Origin: Pandoraea anhela
Lineage (GTDB): Bacteria; Pseudomonadota; Gammaproteobacteria; Burkholderiales; Burkholderiaceae
DNA length: 64,000 bases
Assembly: GCF_902459655.1 (NCBI RefSeq)
Contig: NZ_CABPSB010000016.1
Coordinates: 79,350-143,349, forward strand
Reading direction: 5' to 3'
Positions 46,333-55,671 of this stretch are shown in pieces (positions within the stretch are counted from its first letter, which is position 1; the number at the start of each line of letters is the position of its first letter). The notes below the pieces were generated by a model. The model searched no databases. It saw nothing but the letters and a program-made list of their open reading frames with translations, and was not told the origin of the DNA. Made by a program: the position numbers and the translations under genes.

Positions 46333-47373
46333 TCACTTCTTCTCCGATTTCGCGCCATAGCGCTTCTGCCACTCGGCCAGTACCGACTCGCGGCGCTTCG
46401 CGATCTCCGTAAAGTCGTTCTTCACGAGCAGATCGGGGTAGTTCGCGGGAATCGTCTCGAACTTCTTCGCCACGCCCGGATACGCCACGATCGCCCAGTC
46501 CTTCGCGTACATCTCGTTCGCTTCCTTGCTGGCGAGCCAGTCCATGTAACGCTTGGCGGCGTCGAGCTTTTTGGTCGTCTTCACGATGCCCGCCGCCTCG
46601 ATGTCGTAGCCGAGGCCCTCCTTCGGAAACACGAGATCGATGGGCGCGCCGGCGGCTTTCGTGCGATGCGCATTGAATTCGAACGAGATCCCGATCGGGT
46701 ATTCGCCCGCGCCCGCATCGCGACACGGCTTGGAGCCCGAGTGCGTGTACTTGACGATGTTTTTATCGAGCGCGTCCATGTATTTCCAGCCGCCTTCCTT
46801 GCCGAACATCTGTAACCACGCAGTGACGTCGAGGAACCCGGTGCCGGATGTCGCCGGATTGGGCATCACGATCATCCCCTTGTAAACCGGTTTGGCGAGG
46901 TCTTCCCAGGAGGTGGGCTTGGGCAAGTTGCGCTTGGCGGCTTCGACCGTGTTGAAGCAGACCGTGGCGCCCCATACGTCGAGTCCGACCCACGACGGCG
47001 GATTCTCCTTGTCGCTGTAAGCGCGTGTGAGCTGATCGAAACCCTTCGGCGCGTACGGCGTGAGCAGCCCTTCCTGTTTGATGAGTTCGAGGCTCGACGC
47101 GGCGAGCCCGGCAATGACGTCCGCCTGTGGGTTCGCCTTCTCCGCGAGCACCTTCGCCGTGACGACGCCGGTAGAGTCGCGCACGTACTTGATCTCGATG
47201 TCCGGATTCGCCTTCTGGAATGCCTCGGCGTACGGGCGCATGACTTCGACTTCCCACGCCGTATAGACGGTCAGCGTGGTCCTGGCGAGCGCATGACCTG
47301 CCTGTGCGGCACAGACGAGTCCTGTAGCGAGAGCGGCGGCGGCACGCATGGCACGGCGCAAGGATGAGTTCAT
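46333..47373 (-). CDS. phnS: 2-aminoethylphosphonate ABC transporter substrate-binding protein
   Basis: Periplasmic receptor of the importer. 346 residues from MNSSLRRAMR with AGGAG 7 nt upstream. Signal peptide (AAALATGLVCAAQAGHALA, cleavage near residue 31), then a FbpA/AfuA-type fold: LTVYTAWEVEVMRPYAEAFQKANPDIEIKYVRDSTG, ADVIAGLAASSLELIKQEG, and MIVMPNPATSGTGFLDVTAWLQMFG. First gene of the minus-strand unit; shares a 410-bp control region with phnR. Confidence 0.92.
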   Translation of the reverse strand: MNSSLRRAMRAAAALATGLVCAAQAGHALARTTLTVYTAWEVEVMRPYAEAFQKANPDIEIKYVRDSTGVVTAKVLAEKANPQADVIAGLAASSLELIKQEGLLTPYAPKGFDQLTRAYSDKENPPSWVGLDVWGATVCFNTVEAAKRNLPKPTSWEDLAKPVYKGMIVMPNPATSGTGFLDVTAWLQMFGKEGGWKYMDALDKNIVKYTHSGSKPCRDAGAGEYPIGISFEFNAHRTKAAGAPIDLVFPKEGLGYDIEAAGIVKTTKKLDAAKRYMDWLASKEANEMYAKDWAIVAYPGVAKKFETIPANYPDLLVKNDFTEIAKRRESVLAEWQKRYGAKSEKK

Positions 47374-47490
47374 GGATGGCTCCTGTGGGGCGCGATCAGG
47401 GTCGCGTCGTGAATACGGGCAAAGCCTTCTGTGAGGCGATTTTTTGCATAATATTGGCAAATTATGTCGTTTTCTTGAAACCCATGACGT

Positions 47491-47508
47491 CTGTCATCTG
47501 TTCGTCAA
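47491..47508 (+). promoter_or_regulatory. Pho box in the phnS-phnR control region
   Basis: CTGTCAT-CTGT-TCGTCAA: the first half-site is a perfect PhoB consensus heptamer, the second matches 4/7. A -10-like TAGTAT (47519-47524) begins exactly 10 bp downstream. It points toward phnR-phnA-phnY. The predicted mRNA would start about 250 bp before phnR. Confidence 0.55.
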
Positions 47509-47615
47509 ATACCTCCAATAGTATGGAAATCGTTGATTCAGATAGGGTTTTGTCGTTGCCGCAATCGACTCGCCCCGACGGTGTTGCAAAATCTGTCTGC
47601 AATGTCGGATGTGTT

Positions 47616-47656
47616 TTGTTGACAATCTACAAATTGCTGTGCTTGAATGTCAACAA
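47616..47656. promoter_or_regulatory. Inverted pair of candidate PhnR operators
   Basis: TTGTTGACA (47616-47624) and its reverse complement (47648-47656) are separated by 23 bp. The forward copy read as TTGTTGACAA matches the FadR-type GntR consensus TNGTNNACNA at every defined position. Each copy also contains TTGACA, a perfect -35, so the sites could sit on two face-to-face promoters serving phnR and phnS. The neighbouring FCD-type regulator PhnR is the natural candidate binder. Confidence 0.6.
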
Positions 47657-47676
47657 CAAAAATAATCACGCAATGC

Positions 47677-47689
47677 CACAAATTGCCAC
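47677..47689 (+). promoter_or_regulatory. 13-bp element shared with the phnC leader
   Basis: CACAAATTGCCAC, identical to 12299-12311. Here it is preceded by TG, giving a direct repeat TGCCA-CAAAT-TGCCA rather than the inverted repeat seen at phnC. About 95 bp upstream of the phnR start. Confidence 0.5.
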
Positions 47690-47783
47690 GTGTCATGCCG
47701 CAGGGCGGCGCGATGGCGGTTTGTCCTCCGAGGTCATGGGCGTTGCGTGATGGCGCAAGCGTTCAGAGATAAGGAAGACCGGT

Positions 47784-49863
<2,080 letters not shown>

Positions 49864-49886
49864 TGTTTGCCTGAGCGTCATGCATT

Positions 49887-49937
49887 GAGGAAATGAGGAA
49901 ATGAGGAAATGAGGAAATGAGGAAATGAGGAAATGAG
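49887..49937 (+). repeat. Six-copy 8-bp tandem repeat with SD/ATG units
   Basis: GAGGAAAT occurs six times without interruption (49887-49934), plus a partial GAG. Every unit supplies GAGG followed closely by ATG, so the stretch offers a ladder of ribosome-binding sites and AUG codons in rotating frames, most ending at once in TGA. It lies 24 bp after the phnA stop and 76 bp before the phnY start. Confidence 0.9.
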
Positions 49938-50012
49938 CACCGCAGGCGCGCAGCGGCAGTCGTCCTTGCGCAGCCCGGTCCCTGTCCTGTGAGAGATGCT
50001 GTGGAGAACCCC

Positions 50013-51467
50013 ATGAACGCGCCGCACAAGCTGCACCCCGAGTTTCGCGCCGAAGCGCTTCGCATCGGTGGCGAAAAAGTGACCCGTGAACGGATCATCG
50101 AAGTGTTCAATCCGTATTCGGGCGATCTGGTCGGTACTGTGCCGAAGGCGTCGCTCGACGATGTCCGTCGTGCCTTCACGATCGCCAAGCAATACCGCTC
50201 GACGCTCACGCGCTTTGAGCGCGTCAATGTTCTGGAAAAAGCGGCGGCGTTGCTGCGCTCGCGCACGGCGCAGGCGGCGGCCATCATCACGATGGAGTCG
50301 GGGCTGTGCAAAAAGGACGCCGTCTACGAAATCGGCCGCGTGGCCGATGTGCTCGGCTTCGCGGCGAGCGAGGCGCTCAAGGACGACGGACAGGCGTTCT
50401 CGTGCGATCTCACGCCGCACGGCAAGAAGCGACGGGTGGTGACGCAGCGTGAACCGCTGCTGGGTGCGATCTCCGCGATCACGCCGTTCAATCATCCCAT
50501 GAACCAGGTGGCGCACAAGGTCGCGCCGTCGATCGCAACGAACAATCGGATGGTGCTAAAGCCGTCCGAAAAGGTGCCGCTCTCGGCGTACTACCTGGCC
50601 GACACGTTGTACGAGGCCGGGCTGCCGCCGGAAATGCTGCAAGTCATCACGGGCGATCCGATGGAGATTGCCGACGAAATGATCACGAACGAGCACATCG
50701 ACATGATCACGTTCACGGGCGGGGTGTCGATCGGCAAGTACATCGCGTCGAAGGCGGGGTATCGGCGCATCGTGCTGGAGTTGGGCGGTAACGATCCGCT
50801 GATCGTGATGGAGGACGCCGATCTCGATCGTGCCTCCGACCTCGCCGTGCAGGGGTCGTACAAGAACTCGGGACAGCGGTGTACGGCCGTCAAGCGGATG
50901 CTCGTGCACCGCGACATTGCGGCGCAGTTCACGGAACTCGTCGTCGAGAAGACCCGCGCCTGGAAGTACGGCGACCCGGCCGATGGCGACAACGACATGG
51001 GGACGGTCATCGACGAGGCGGCAGCCCGCCTATTCGAAGCGCGTGTGAACGAAGCGGTGGCGCAGGGAGCGCGGTTGCTCGTCGGCAATCAGCGCCAAGG
51101 CGCCCTGTATGCGCCGACGGTGATCGATCGCGTCGATCCGAAGATGACGGTAGTGCGGGAGGAGACCTTCGGCCCGGTGTCGCCGATCCTGACGTTCGGC
51201 AGCATCGACGAGGCCATTGCCCTGTCCAACGGTACGGCGTTCGGCCTGTCGTCCGGGGTGTGCACGAACCGTCTTGATTATGTGACGCGTTTTACCAACG
51301 AGTTGCAGGTGGGCACGGTCAATGTCTGGGAGGTGCCGGGGTATCGCATCGAGCTGACGCCGTTCGGGGGCATCAAGGATTCCGGGCTCGGCTACAAGGA
51401 AGGGGTTCAGGAGGCGATGAAGAGCTTCACGAACACAAAAACCTTTACGCTGCCGTGGGGAATCTGA
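50013..51467 (+). CDS. phnY: Phosphonoacetaldehyde dehydrogenase
   Basis: NAD(P)-dependent aldehyde dehydrogenase oxidising phosphonoacetaldehyde to phosphonoacetate, the PhnA substrate. 484 residues from MNAPHKLHPE, with GGAG upstream; GTG at 49989 is a weaker alternative. ALDH motifs: ITPFNHPMNQ, KPSEKVPLSA, FTGGVSIGKYI, catalytic Glu in LELGGNDPL, nucleophilic Cys in SGQRCTAVKR, and EETFGPVSPIL. The name here is the S. meliloti PhnY, not the marine 2-oxoglutarate dioxygenase of the same name. Sits between phnA and the Na/Pi transporter gene. Confidence 0.95.
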   Translation: MNAPHKLHPEFRAEALRIGGEKVTRERIIEVFNPYSGDLVGTVPKASLDDVRRAFTIAKQYRSTLTRFERVNVLEKAAALLRSRTAQAAAIITMESGLCKKDAVYEIGRVADVLGFAASEALKDDGQAFSCDLTPHGKKRRVVTQREPLLGAISAITPFNHPMNQVAHKVAPSIATNNRMVLKPSEKVPLSAYYLADTLYEAGLPPEMLQVITGDPMEIADEMITNEHIDMITFTGGVSIGKYIASKAGYRRIVLELGGNDPLIVMEDADLDRASDLAVQGSYKNSGQRCTAVKRMLVHRDIAAQFTELVVEKTRAWKYGDPADGDNDMGTVIDEAAARLFEARVNEAVAQGARLLVGNQRQGALYAPTVIDRVDPKMTVVREETFGPVSPILTFGSIDEAIALSNGTAFGLSSGVCTNRLDYVTRFTNELQVGTVNVWEVPGYRIELTPFGGIKDSGLGYKEGVQEAMKSFTNTKTFTLPWGI

Positions 51468-51804
51468 GGTCGGTCGCCATGACACCGGGAACGGACAGCG
51501 AGACGGTGAAACCGGCCGCAAAGCCCTGGCCGGCGGGCCGTCGACCGGGTCTGTACCCCTTATGCAACAAGGCTTAGCAGAAACCGCGCAAAAAATGTGA
51601 CAAATTGATGACACGATTGTTGCGGTGGTCAATTTGGTGTACGGTGTACCGATTGGGGATACGCATGACGCGCAGACTTCATACGCATCCCGACGCCAGT
51701 GTTGGACTGACGCGGGATGCCGGTTTGGCAAACCATTGCTCGCGTCATGTTGGCGGCGCGAAGCGCTGCCCGTCCCGTCGACAATAAGATCACGGAACAC
51801 TGGC
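51468..51804. other. Intergenic region between phnY and the Na/Pi transporter gene
   Basis: 337 bp. An AT-richer segment (51590-51640) holds a reverse-oriented Pho-box-like 18-mer (51597-51614) and an inverted repeat CAAATTGA (51601-51608) / TCAATTTG (51629-51636). GGTGTAC is repeated just after. The rest shows nothing I can name. The element suggests that the transporter and oxygenase genes have their own control. Confidence 0.5.
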
Positions 51805-53631
51805 ATGCTGACACTGCTCAATCTACTTTCCGGCGTGGCGATGCTGATCTGGGGTACGCATATCGTGCGTACCGGGGTCCTGCGCGTCTATGGTGCCGAC
51901 TTGCGGCGTATCCTGTCGCACAGCATTTCGAATCGCTTCCTCGCCTTCGCGGCGGGGGTGCTCGTCACCGGTCTCGTGCAGAGCAGCAACGCGACGGCGC
52001 TCATCGTCTCGTCGTTCGGTGCACAGGGTCTCATTGCGCTGGCGCCGGCGCTGTCGATCATGTTGGGCGCCGACGTCGGCACCGCCCTCATGGCGCGGAT
52101 CCTGACGTTCGACTTGCACTGGCTGTCTCCGCTGCTGATCTTCTTCGGCGTGATTTTCTTCCTGTCGCGCAAGCAGACTCGCGCCGGCCAGCTCGGTCGC
52201 GTGTCTATCGGTCTCGGTCTCATCATCCTGGCGCTGCAACTGATCGTGGGCGCGACCACGCCGATGACCGAAGCGGCCGGCGTGAAGGTGCTGTTCGGCT
52301 CGCTCACCGGTGATGTGATGCTCGACACGCTGATCGGCGCGCTGTTCGCGATGATCTCGTATTCCAGTCTGGCGGCGGTGCTGCTGACGGCGACGCTCGC
52401 GTCGTCCGGCGTGATTTCGCTCAAGGTGGCATTGTGTCTGGTGATCGGTGCGAACCTGGGCAGCGGCATGCTCGCGATGCTGACGTCGGCGGGACAGAAC
52501 GCGGCCGGCCGTCGTGTGGTGTTCGGCAGTCTCATCTTCAAGCTGATCGGCTGTCTGCTGGTCTTGCCGTTCGTTGACTATGCACCGATGCTCGTGAGCT
52601 GGCTCTCGGACGCCCCGGCGCAAGCCGTCGTCAACTTCCACGTGTTGTACAACCTGATCCGGTGCGTCGTGAGCCTGGCGTTCACCGAGCCGATGGCACG
52701 ACTTTGCGTGCGTCTGCTGGCCGAAAAGCCGGAAGCCGACGGTGTGACGCGTGTGCGTCATCTGGACGAAAGCGCGCTGGAAATGCCGTCGCTGGCGCTG
52801 GCCAACGCCACGCGCGAGACACTGCGCATGGGCGACATCATCGAGCAGATGCTCAACGGTTTGCTCGACGTCATCAAGAGTAACGACGTGGCGCGCGCTC
52901 GCGAGACGCGCCGTCTGGACGACGACGTCGACCATCTCTATACCGCGGTGAAGATGTACCTGACACGCGTCTCTCGGGAAAACCTGAGCGAGCAGGACAG
53001 CCGTCGCTGGACGGACATCATTTCGCTCACCATCAATCTGGAACATGCGGGCGACATCATCGAGCGGATGGTCGTGGAAGTCGAAGAGAAGAAGATTTCG
53101 CACAAGCTGTCGTTTTCCGAGGCGGGGTTGCAGGAGATTTGCGACATGCATGCGCGGCTGGTGACAAACCTGCAACTCGGCTTGTCCGTGTTCCTGAATA
53201 CCGACCTCAAGAGCGCGCAGCGTCTGATGGCCGAGAAGGAGAGCTTCCGCGATCTGGAGCGCGCGTATTCCTATACGCACCTGAATCGTCTGGCGGGGCA
53301 GTCGGTACAGAGTATCGAGACGAGTTCGCTGCATCTGGACATCATCAGCGACATGAAGCGTCTGAATTCACTGTTCTGCTCGACGGCGTATCCGGTGCTT
53401 GACGATGCGGGTGCGCTGCGCAAGAGCCGCATGCGCGACAAGCCGAAGGACAGCAAGGAGGGTAGGGACGCGAAGGATCTCAAGACGCCGAAGGAAGCCA
53501 AGGCGTCGAAACTGGCGGCGCTTGCCGAAGTCGCGACGGCTGCCGCCGGCTCCGCCTCAGGTTCTCGCGACGACAACGAGAGTTCTCACGATGGCCCTGA
53601 GCCTGCCGGACATCCGCACCCTGTTCGATAA
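51805..53631 (+). CDS. Na/Pi-cotransporter family protein with PhoU-like C-terminal domain
   Basis: 608 residues. The N-terminal membrane part (~1-310) has two Na/Pi-cotransporter repeats with the QSSNATALIVSSFGAQG and GANLGSGMLAML signatures; a cytoplasmic helical PhoU-like domain follows (~335-560, starting LALANATRETLRMGDIIEQMLNGLL). The last ~65 residues are a Lys/Asp/Ala-rich disordered tail. In other bacteria such NptA-PhoU fusions can export phosphate, which would suit cells releasing excess phosphate from phosphonates; direction is inference. The tail overlaps the next gene by 41 bp. Confidence 0.88.
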   Translation: MLTLLNLLSGVAMLIWGTHIVRTGVLRVYGADLRRILSHSISNRFLAFAAGVLVTGLVQSSNATALIVSSFGAQGLIALAPALSIMLGADVGTALMARILTFDLHWLSPLLIFFGVIFFLSRKQTRAGQLGRVSIGLGLIILALQLIVGATTPMTEAAGVKVLFGSLTGDVMLDTLIGALFAMISYSSLAAVLLTATLASSGVISLKVALCLVIGANLGSGMLAMLTSAGQNAAGRRVVFGSLIFKLIGCLLVLPFVDYAPMLVSWLSDAPAQAVVNFHVLYNLIRCVVSLAFTEPMARLCVRLLAEKPEADGVTRVRHLDESALEMPSLALANATRETLRMGDIIEQMLNGLLDVIKSNDVARARETRRLDDDVDHLYTAVKMYLTRVSRENLSEQDSRRWTDIISLTINLEHAGDIIERMVVEVEEKKISHKLSFSEAGLQEICDMHARLVTNLQLGLSVFLNTDLKSAQRLMAEKESFRDLERAYSYTHLNRLAGQSVQSIETSSLHLDIISDMKRLNSLFCSTAYPVLDDAGALRKSRMRDKPKDSKEGRDAKDLKTPKEAKASKLAALAEVATAAAGSASGSRDDNESSHDGPEPAGHPHPVR

Positions 53632-54139
53632 GTTCGGCTCGATCGCATACAGCGGCGAGCCTGTCACCCAACTGGAGCACGCGCTGCAAAGCGGCGCGCT
53701 TGCCGAGAGCGAGGGCGCCGACGAGGCGCTCGTCGCGGCCAGTTTCCTCCACGATCTCGGCCATCTGCTCAATCTTCAGGGCGAAACGCCTACCGAGCGC
53801 GGCATCGACGATCTGCATCAATACTTCGCATTGCCCTTTCTGAGGCCGCTGTTCGGCGACGCTGTGCTCGACCCCATCCGTCTGCATGTCGACGCCAAGC
53901 GTTGTCTTTGCGCCATCGATCCCGAGTACTACGGACAGCTGTCGGCGGACTCGGTGCGCAGTCTGGCGTTGCAGGGCGGGGTTTTCTCCGAGGCGCAGGC
54001 GCAGACGTTTCTGGACCGCGATCACGCGCACGCCGCGCTTCGACTGCGCCGCTGGGATGATCGCGCGAAGATCGCCGGGATGCCGACCCCGCCGCTGGAT
54101 CACTACATGAAAGTGCTGGCGCGCGTGACGTTGCCGTAA
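53591..54139 (+). CDS. PhnZ-like HD-domain mixed-valence di-iron oxygenase
   Basis: 182 residues from MALSLPDIRT, of the phosphonate-degradation-associated HDIG family. Residues equivalent to the PhnZ di-iron ligands are present: H30, H54-D55 (in FLHDLGHLL), H76, H99 and an Asp near 156. Also present are Y20 and E23, with the same spacing as the PhnZ Tyr/Glu pair that gates the substrate. PhnZ cleaves 2-amino-1-hydroxyethylphosphonate to glycine and phosphate, but the hydroxylating dioxygenase that makes this substrate is not encoded nearby. The start lies inside the transporter gene (41-bp overlap). Confidence 0.85.
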   Translation: MALSLPDIRTLFDKFGSIAYSGEPVTQLEHALQSGALAESEGADEALVAASFLHDLGHLLNLQGETPTERGIDDLHQYFALPFLRPLFGDAVLDPIRLHVDAKRCLCAIDPEYYGQLSADSVRSLALQGGVFSEAQAQTFLDRDHAHAALRLRRWDDRAKIAGMPTPPLDHYMKVLARVTLP

Positions 54140-54140
54140 G

Positions 54141-55133
54141 TCAGCGAGGCAGACGCGCCCGCCAACTGGCGGGCAGCGCGCGCAGCACCCCTTTGCGCGA
54201 CACGTGCCAAAAGCCCGAGAGCAGGAGCAGCACGCCGCCCACCGTAAATGCCGCGACGGGCAGGTAGCCGCTGAATCCCGTGTCGAATTCACTGGGTTCC
54301 TGCACCGCGCCCACCAACATCCGCAGGATGGCGTTGAGCAGATAGATCACCGAGGAAAGCATGAGAGCGCGGCGGTCGACGATCAGCGAGACGAGGGTGA
54401 GCACGAGAAAAGCCATCATCACGATGAGCGGATGGTTCGGCATCAGCATCGAGAAGATCGGGTGAGTGACCATCGTTGCGGCGAGCAGATGAAGCCAGAA
54501 GGCGACGTCCGAGCGCAGAGTCGTGCGTTGCGGATCCTGAGCGTCCCAGCGCAGCGCCCAGGCGAAGACGATGAGGCCGGCGACGATGTTGCCGATCATC
54601 AGCCAGCCCGTCGCCTGCGGATTGAGGGTGAGCACGTGCACCCAGACCGCCACGACGACAGCGAAAATGCCCATGGCGATTACCGCCGGAACACGGAAGC
54701 GCCACCAGTAAAGCGCAGCGCCCAGCGCCGGCAAAAGGCAGGTGGCGACGAGCGTCCAACCGTTCAACGCGCCCCGCAATGCCTGCTCGTTGTCGTGAAA
54801 CAGCGAAGCGTTGCCGATGCCGAGCAGCGCGGAGTTCGAGACGAAGATGGCGGAGAACAGGAGCGCAGGCAGCGCCATGCGCCGCCGCCGCACGAAGATT
54901 TCGGAGAGTCCCCAAGCCAGCGCGCCGGCGAGCATCATTTGCGTCCATGACGGCAATGCGCGCGTCATCATGACCGCGCCGAACGTCATCAGCCACGCCG
55001 CGATGACGACGAAGACATCGTTGAAGCTGGTAACGAGCCGCAGCGGTTCGTCGTCGATGCGTTGCTGTGACGCCGGCGAGGGGACCTCGGCCGGTTCGCC
55101 TTGCGGCGGTGTCTGAAGGTCGGATGTCGTCAT
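54141..55133 (-). CDS. Uncharacterised multi-pass membrane protein
   Basis: 330 residues with roughly nine or ten hydrophobic segments after a ~35-residue polar N-terminus (e.g. VFVVIAAWLMTFGAVMM, LALPALLFSAIFVSNSALLG, AVIAMGIFAVVVAVWVHVL, IVMMAFLVLTLVSLIV, LPVAAFTVGGVLLLLSGFW). I do not recognise a characterised family or catalytic motif. It converges on the PhnZ-like gene with one base between their stop codons, so no terminator can separate them. Confidence 0.75.
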   Translation of the reverse strand: MTTSDLQTPPQGEPAEVPSPASQQRIDDEPLRLVTSFNDVFVVIAAWLMTFGAVMMTRALPSWTQMMLAGALAWGLSEIFVRRRRMALPALLFSAIFVSNSALLGIGNASLFHDNEQALRGALNGWTLVATCLLPALGAALYWWRFRVPAVIAMGIFAVVVAVWVHVLTLNPQATGWLMIGNIVAGLIVFAWALRWDAQDPQRTTLRSDVAFWLHLLAATMVTHPIFSMLMPNHPLIVMMAFLVLTLVSLIVDRRALMLSSVIYLLNAILRMLVGAVQEPSEFDTGFSGYLPVAAFTVGGVLLLLSGFWHVSRKGVLRALPASWRARLPR

Positions 55134-55272
55134 GGCGGGATGCGCTCAGGGATACGTTGCGAAAAGTGTATCCCTCTGATGAGCGCATCCTGCTGAAGAT
55201 CCCAAACGGATAGCGGGTCGGGCCAGAATCAGCTTTTCCCTAAGGTTCTGCAGTGCTGCGGTGCTGCGGTCG

Positions 55273-55671
55273 TCAGCCCGCCAACGCCATCGCCTCGATT
55301 TCCACGGCGACGCCATGACTGAGCGCGGACACCGGCACCACGCAACGCGCCGGTTTGGCCTCGCCGGCCCACGCGGCATAGACCTCGTTGAAGGAGCCCC
55401 AGTCGTCCACATTCGTGATGTACACGCGCACCTGCACCAGACGGCTGATGCTCGTGCCGCATGCGGCGAGGATCGTGGCCACATTGTCGAGCGCCTGCTT
55501 CGCCTGCACGGCGAACGGGGCGCCCACGAGACGTTCACCTTCGGGTGTGATCGGCAACTGCCCCGACACGAACACGAATCCGTTGGCGCGAATGCCATGA
55601 GAATAGTGGCCGCGCGGCGGCTGCAAGGTCGGCACGTTCACCGATTCGATATCGCGATCCTGCGCACTCAT
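55273..55671 (-). CDS. RidA family enamine/imine deaminase
   Basis: 132 residues, YjgF/YER057c/UK114 fold. Conserved segments are FVFVSGQLPITPEG, QAKQALDNVATIL, VYITNVDDWGSFNEVYAAW and a C-terminal RCVVPVSALSHGVAVEIEAMA with the substrate-binding Arg. Such proteins hydrolyse reactive 2-aminoacrylate or related imines. Its start overlaps the PLP-dehydratase gene by 4 bp; that enzyme class releases just such imines, so the pairing makes functional sense. Confidence 0.9.
   Translation of the reverse strand: MSAQDRDIESVNVPTLQPPRGHYSHGIRANGFVFVSGQLPITPEGERLVGAPFAVQAKQALDNVATILAACGTSISRLVQVRVYITNVDDWGSFNEVYAAWAGEAKPARCVVPVSALSHGVAVEIEAMALAG

Larger units (their letters stand above)
47374..47783. 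other. Divergent control region between phnS and phnR
   Basis: 410 bp, markedly AT-rich compared with flanking genes. It holds a Pho box (47491-47508) with a -10-like TAGTAT, an inverted pair of TTGTTGACA elements (47616-47624 and 47648-47656) matching the FadR/FCD operator form, two occurrences of ACAAATTGC (about 47629-47637 and 47678-47686), and the 13-mer CACAAATTGCCAC. All are listed separately. This is the regulatory hub of the 2-aminoethylphosphonate locus. Confidence 0.75.
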
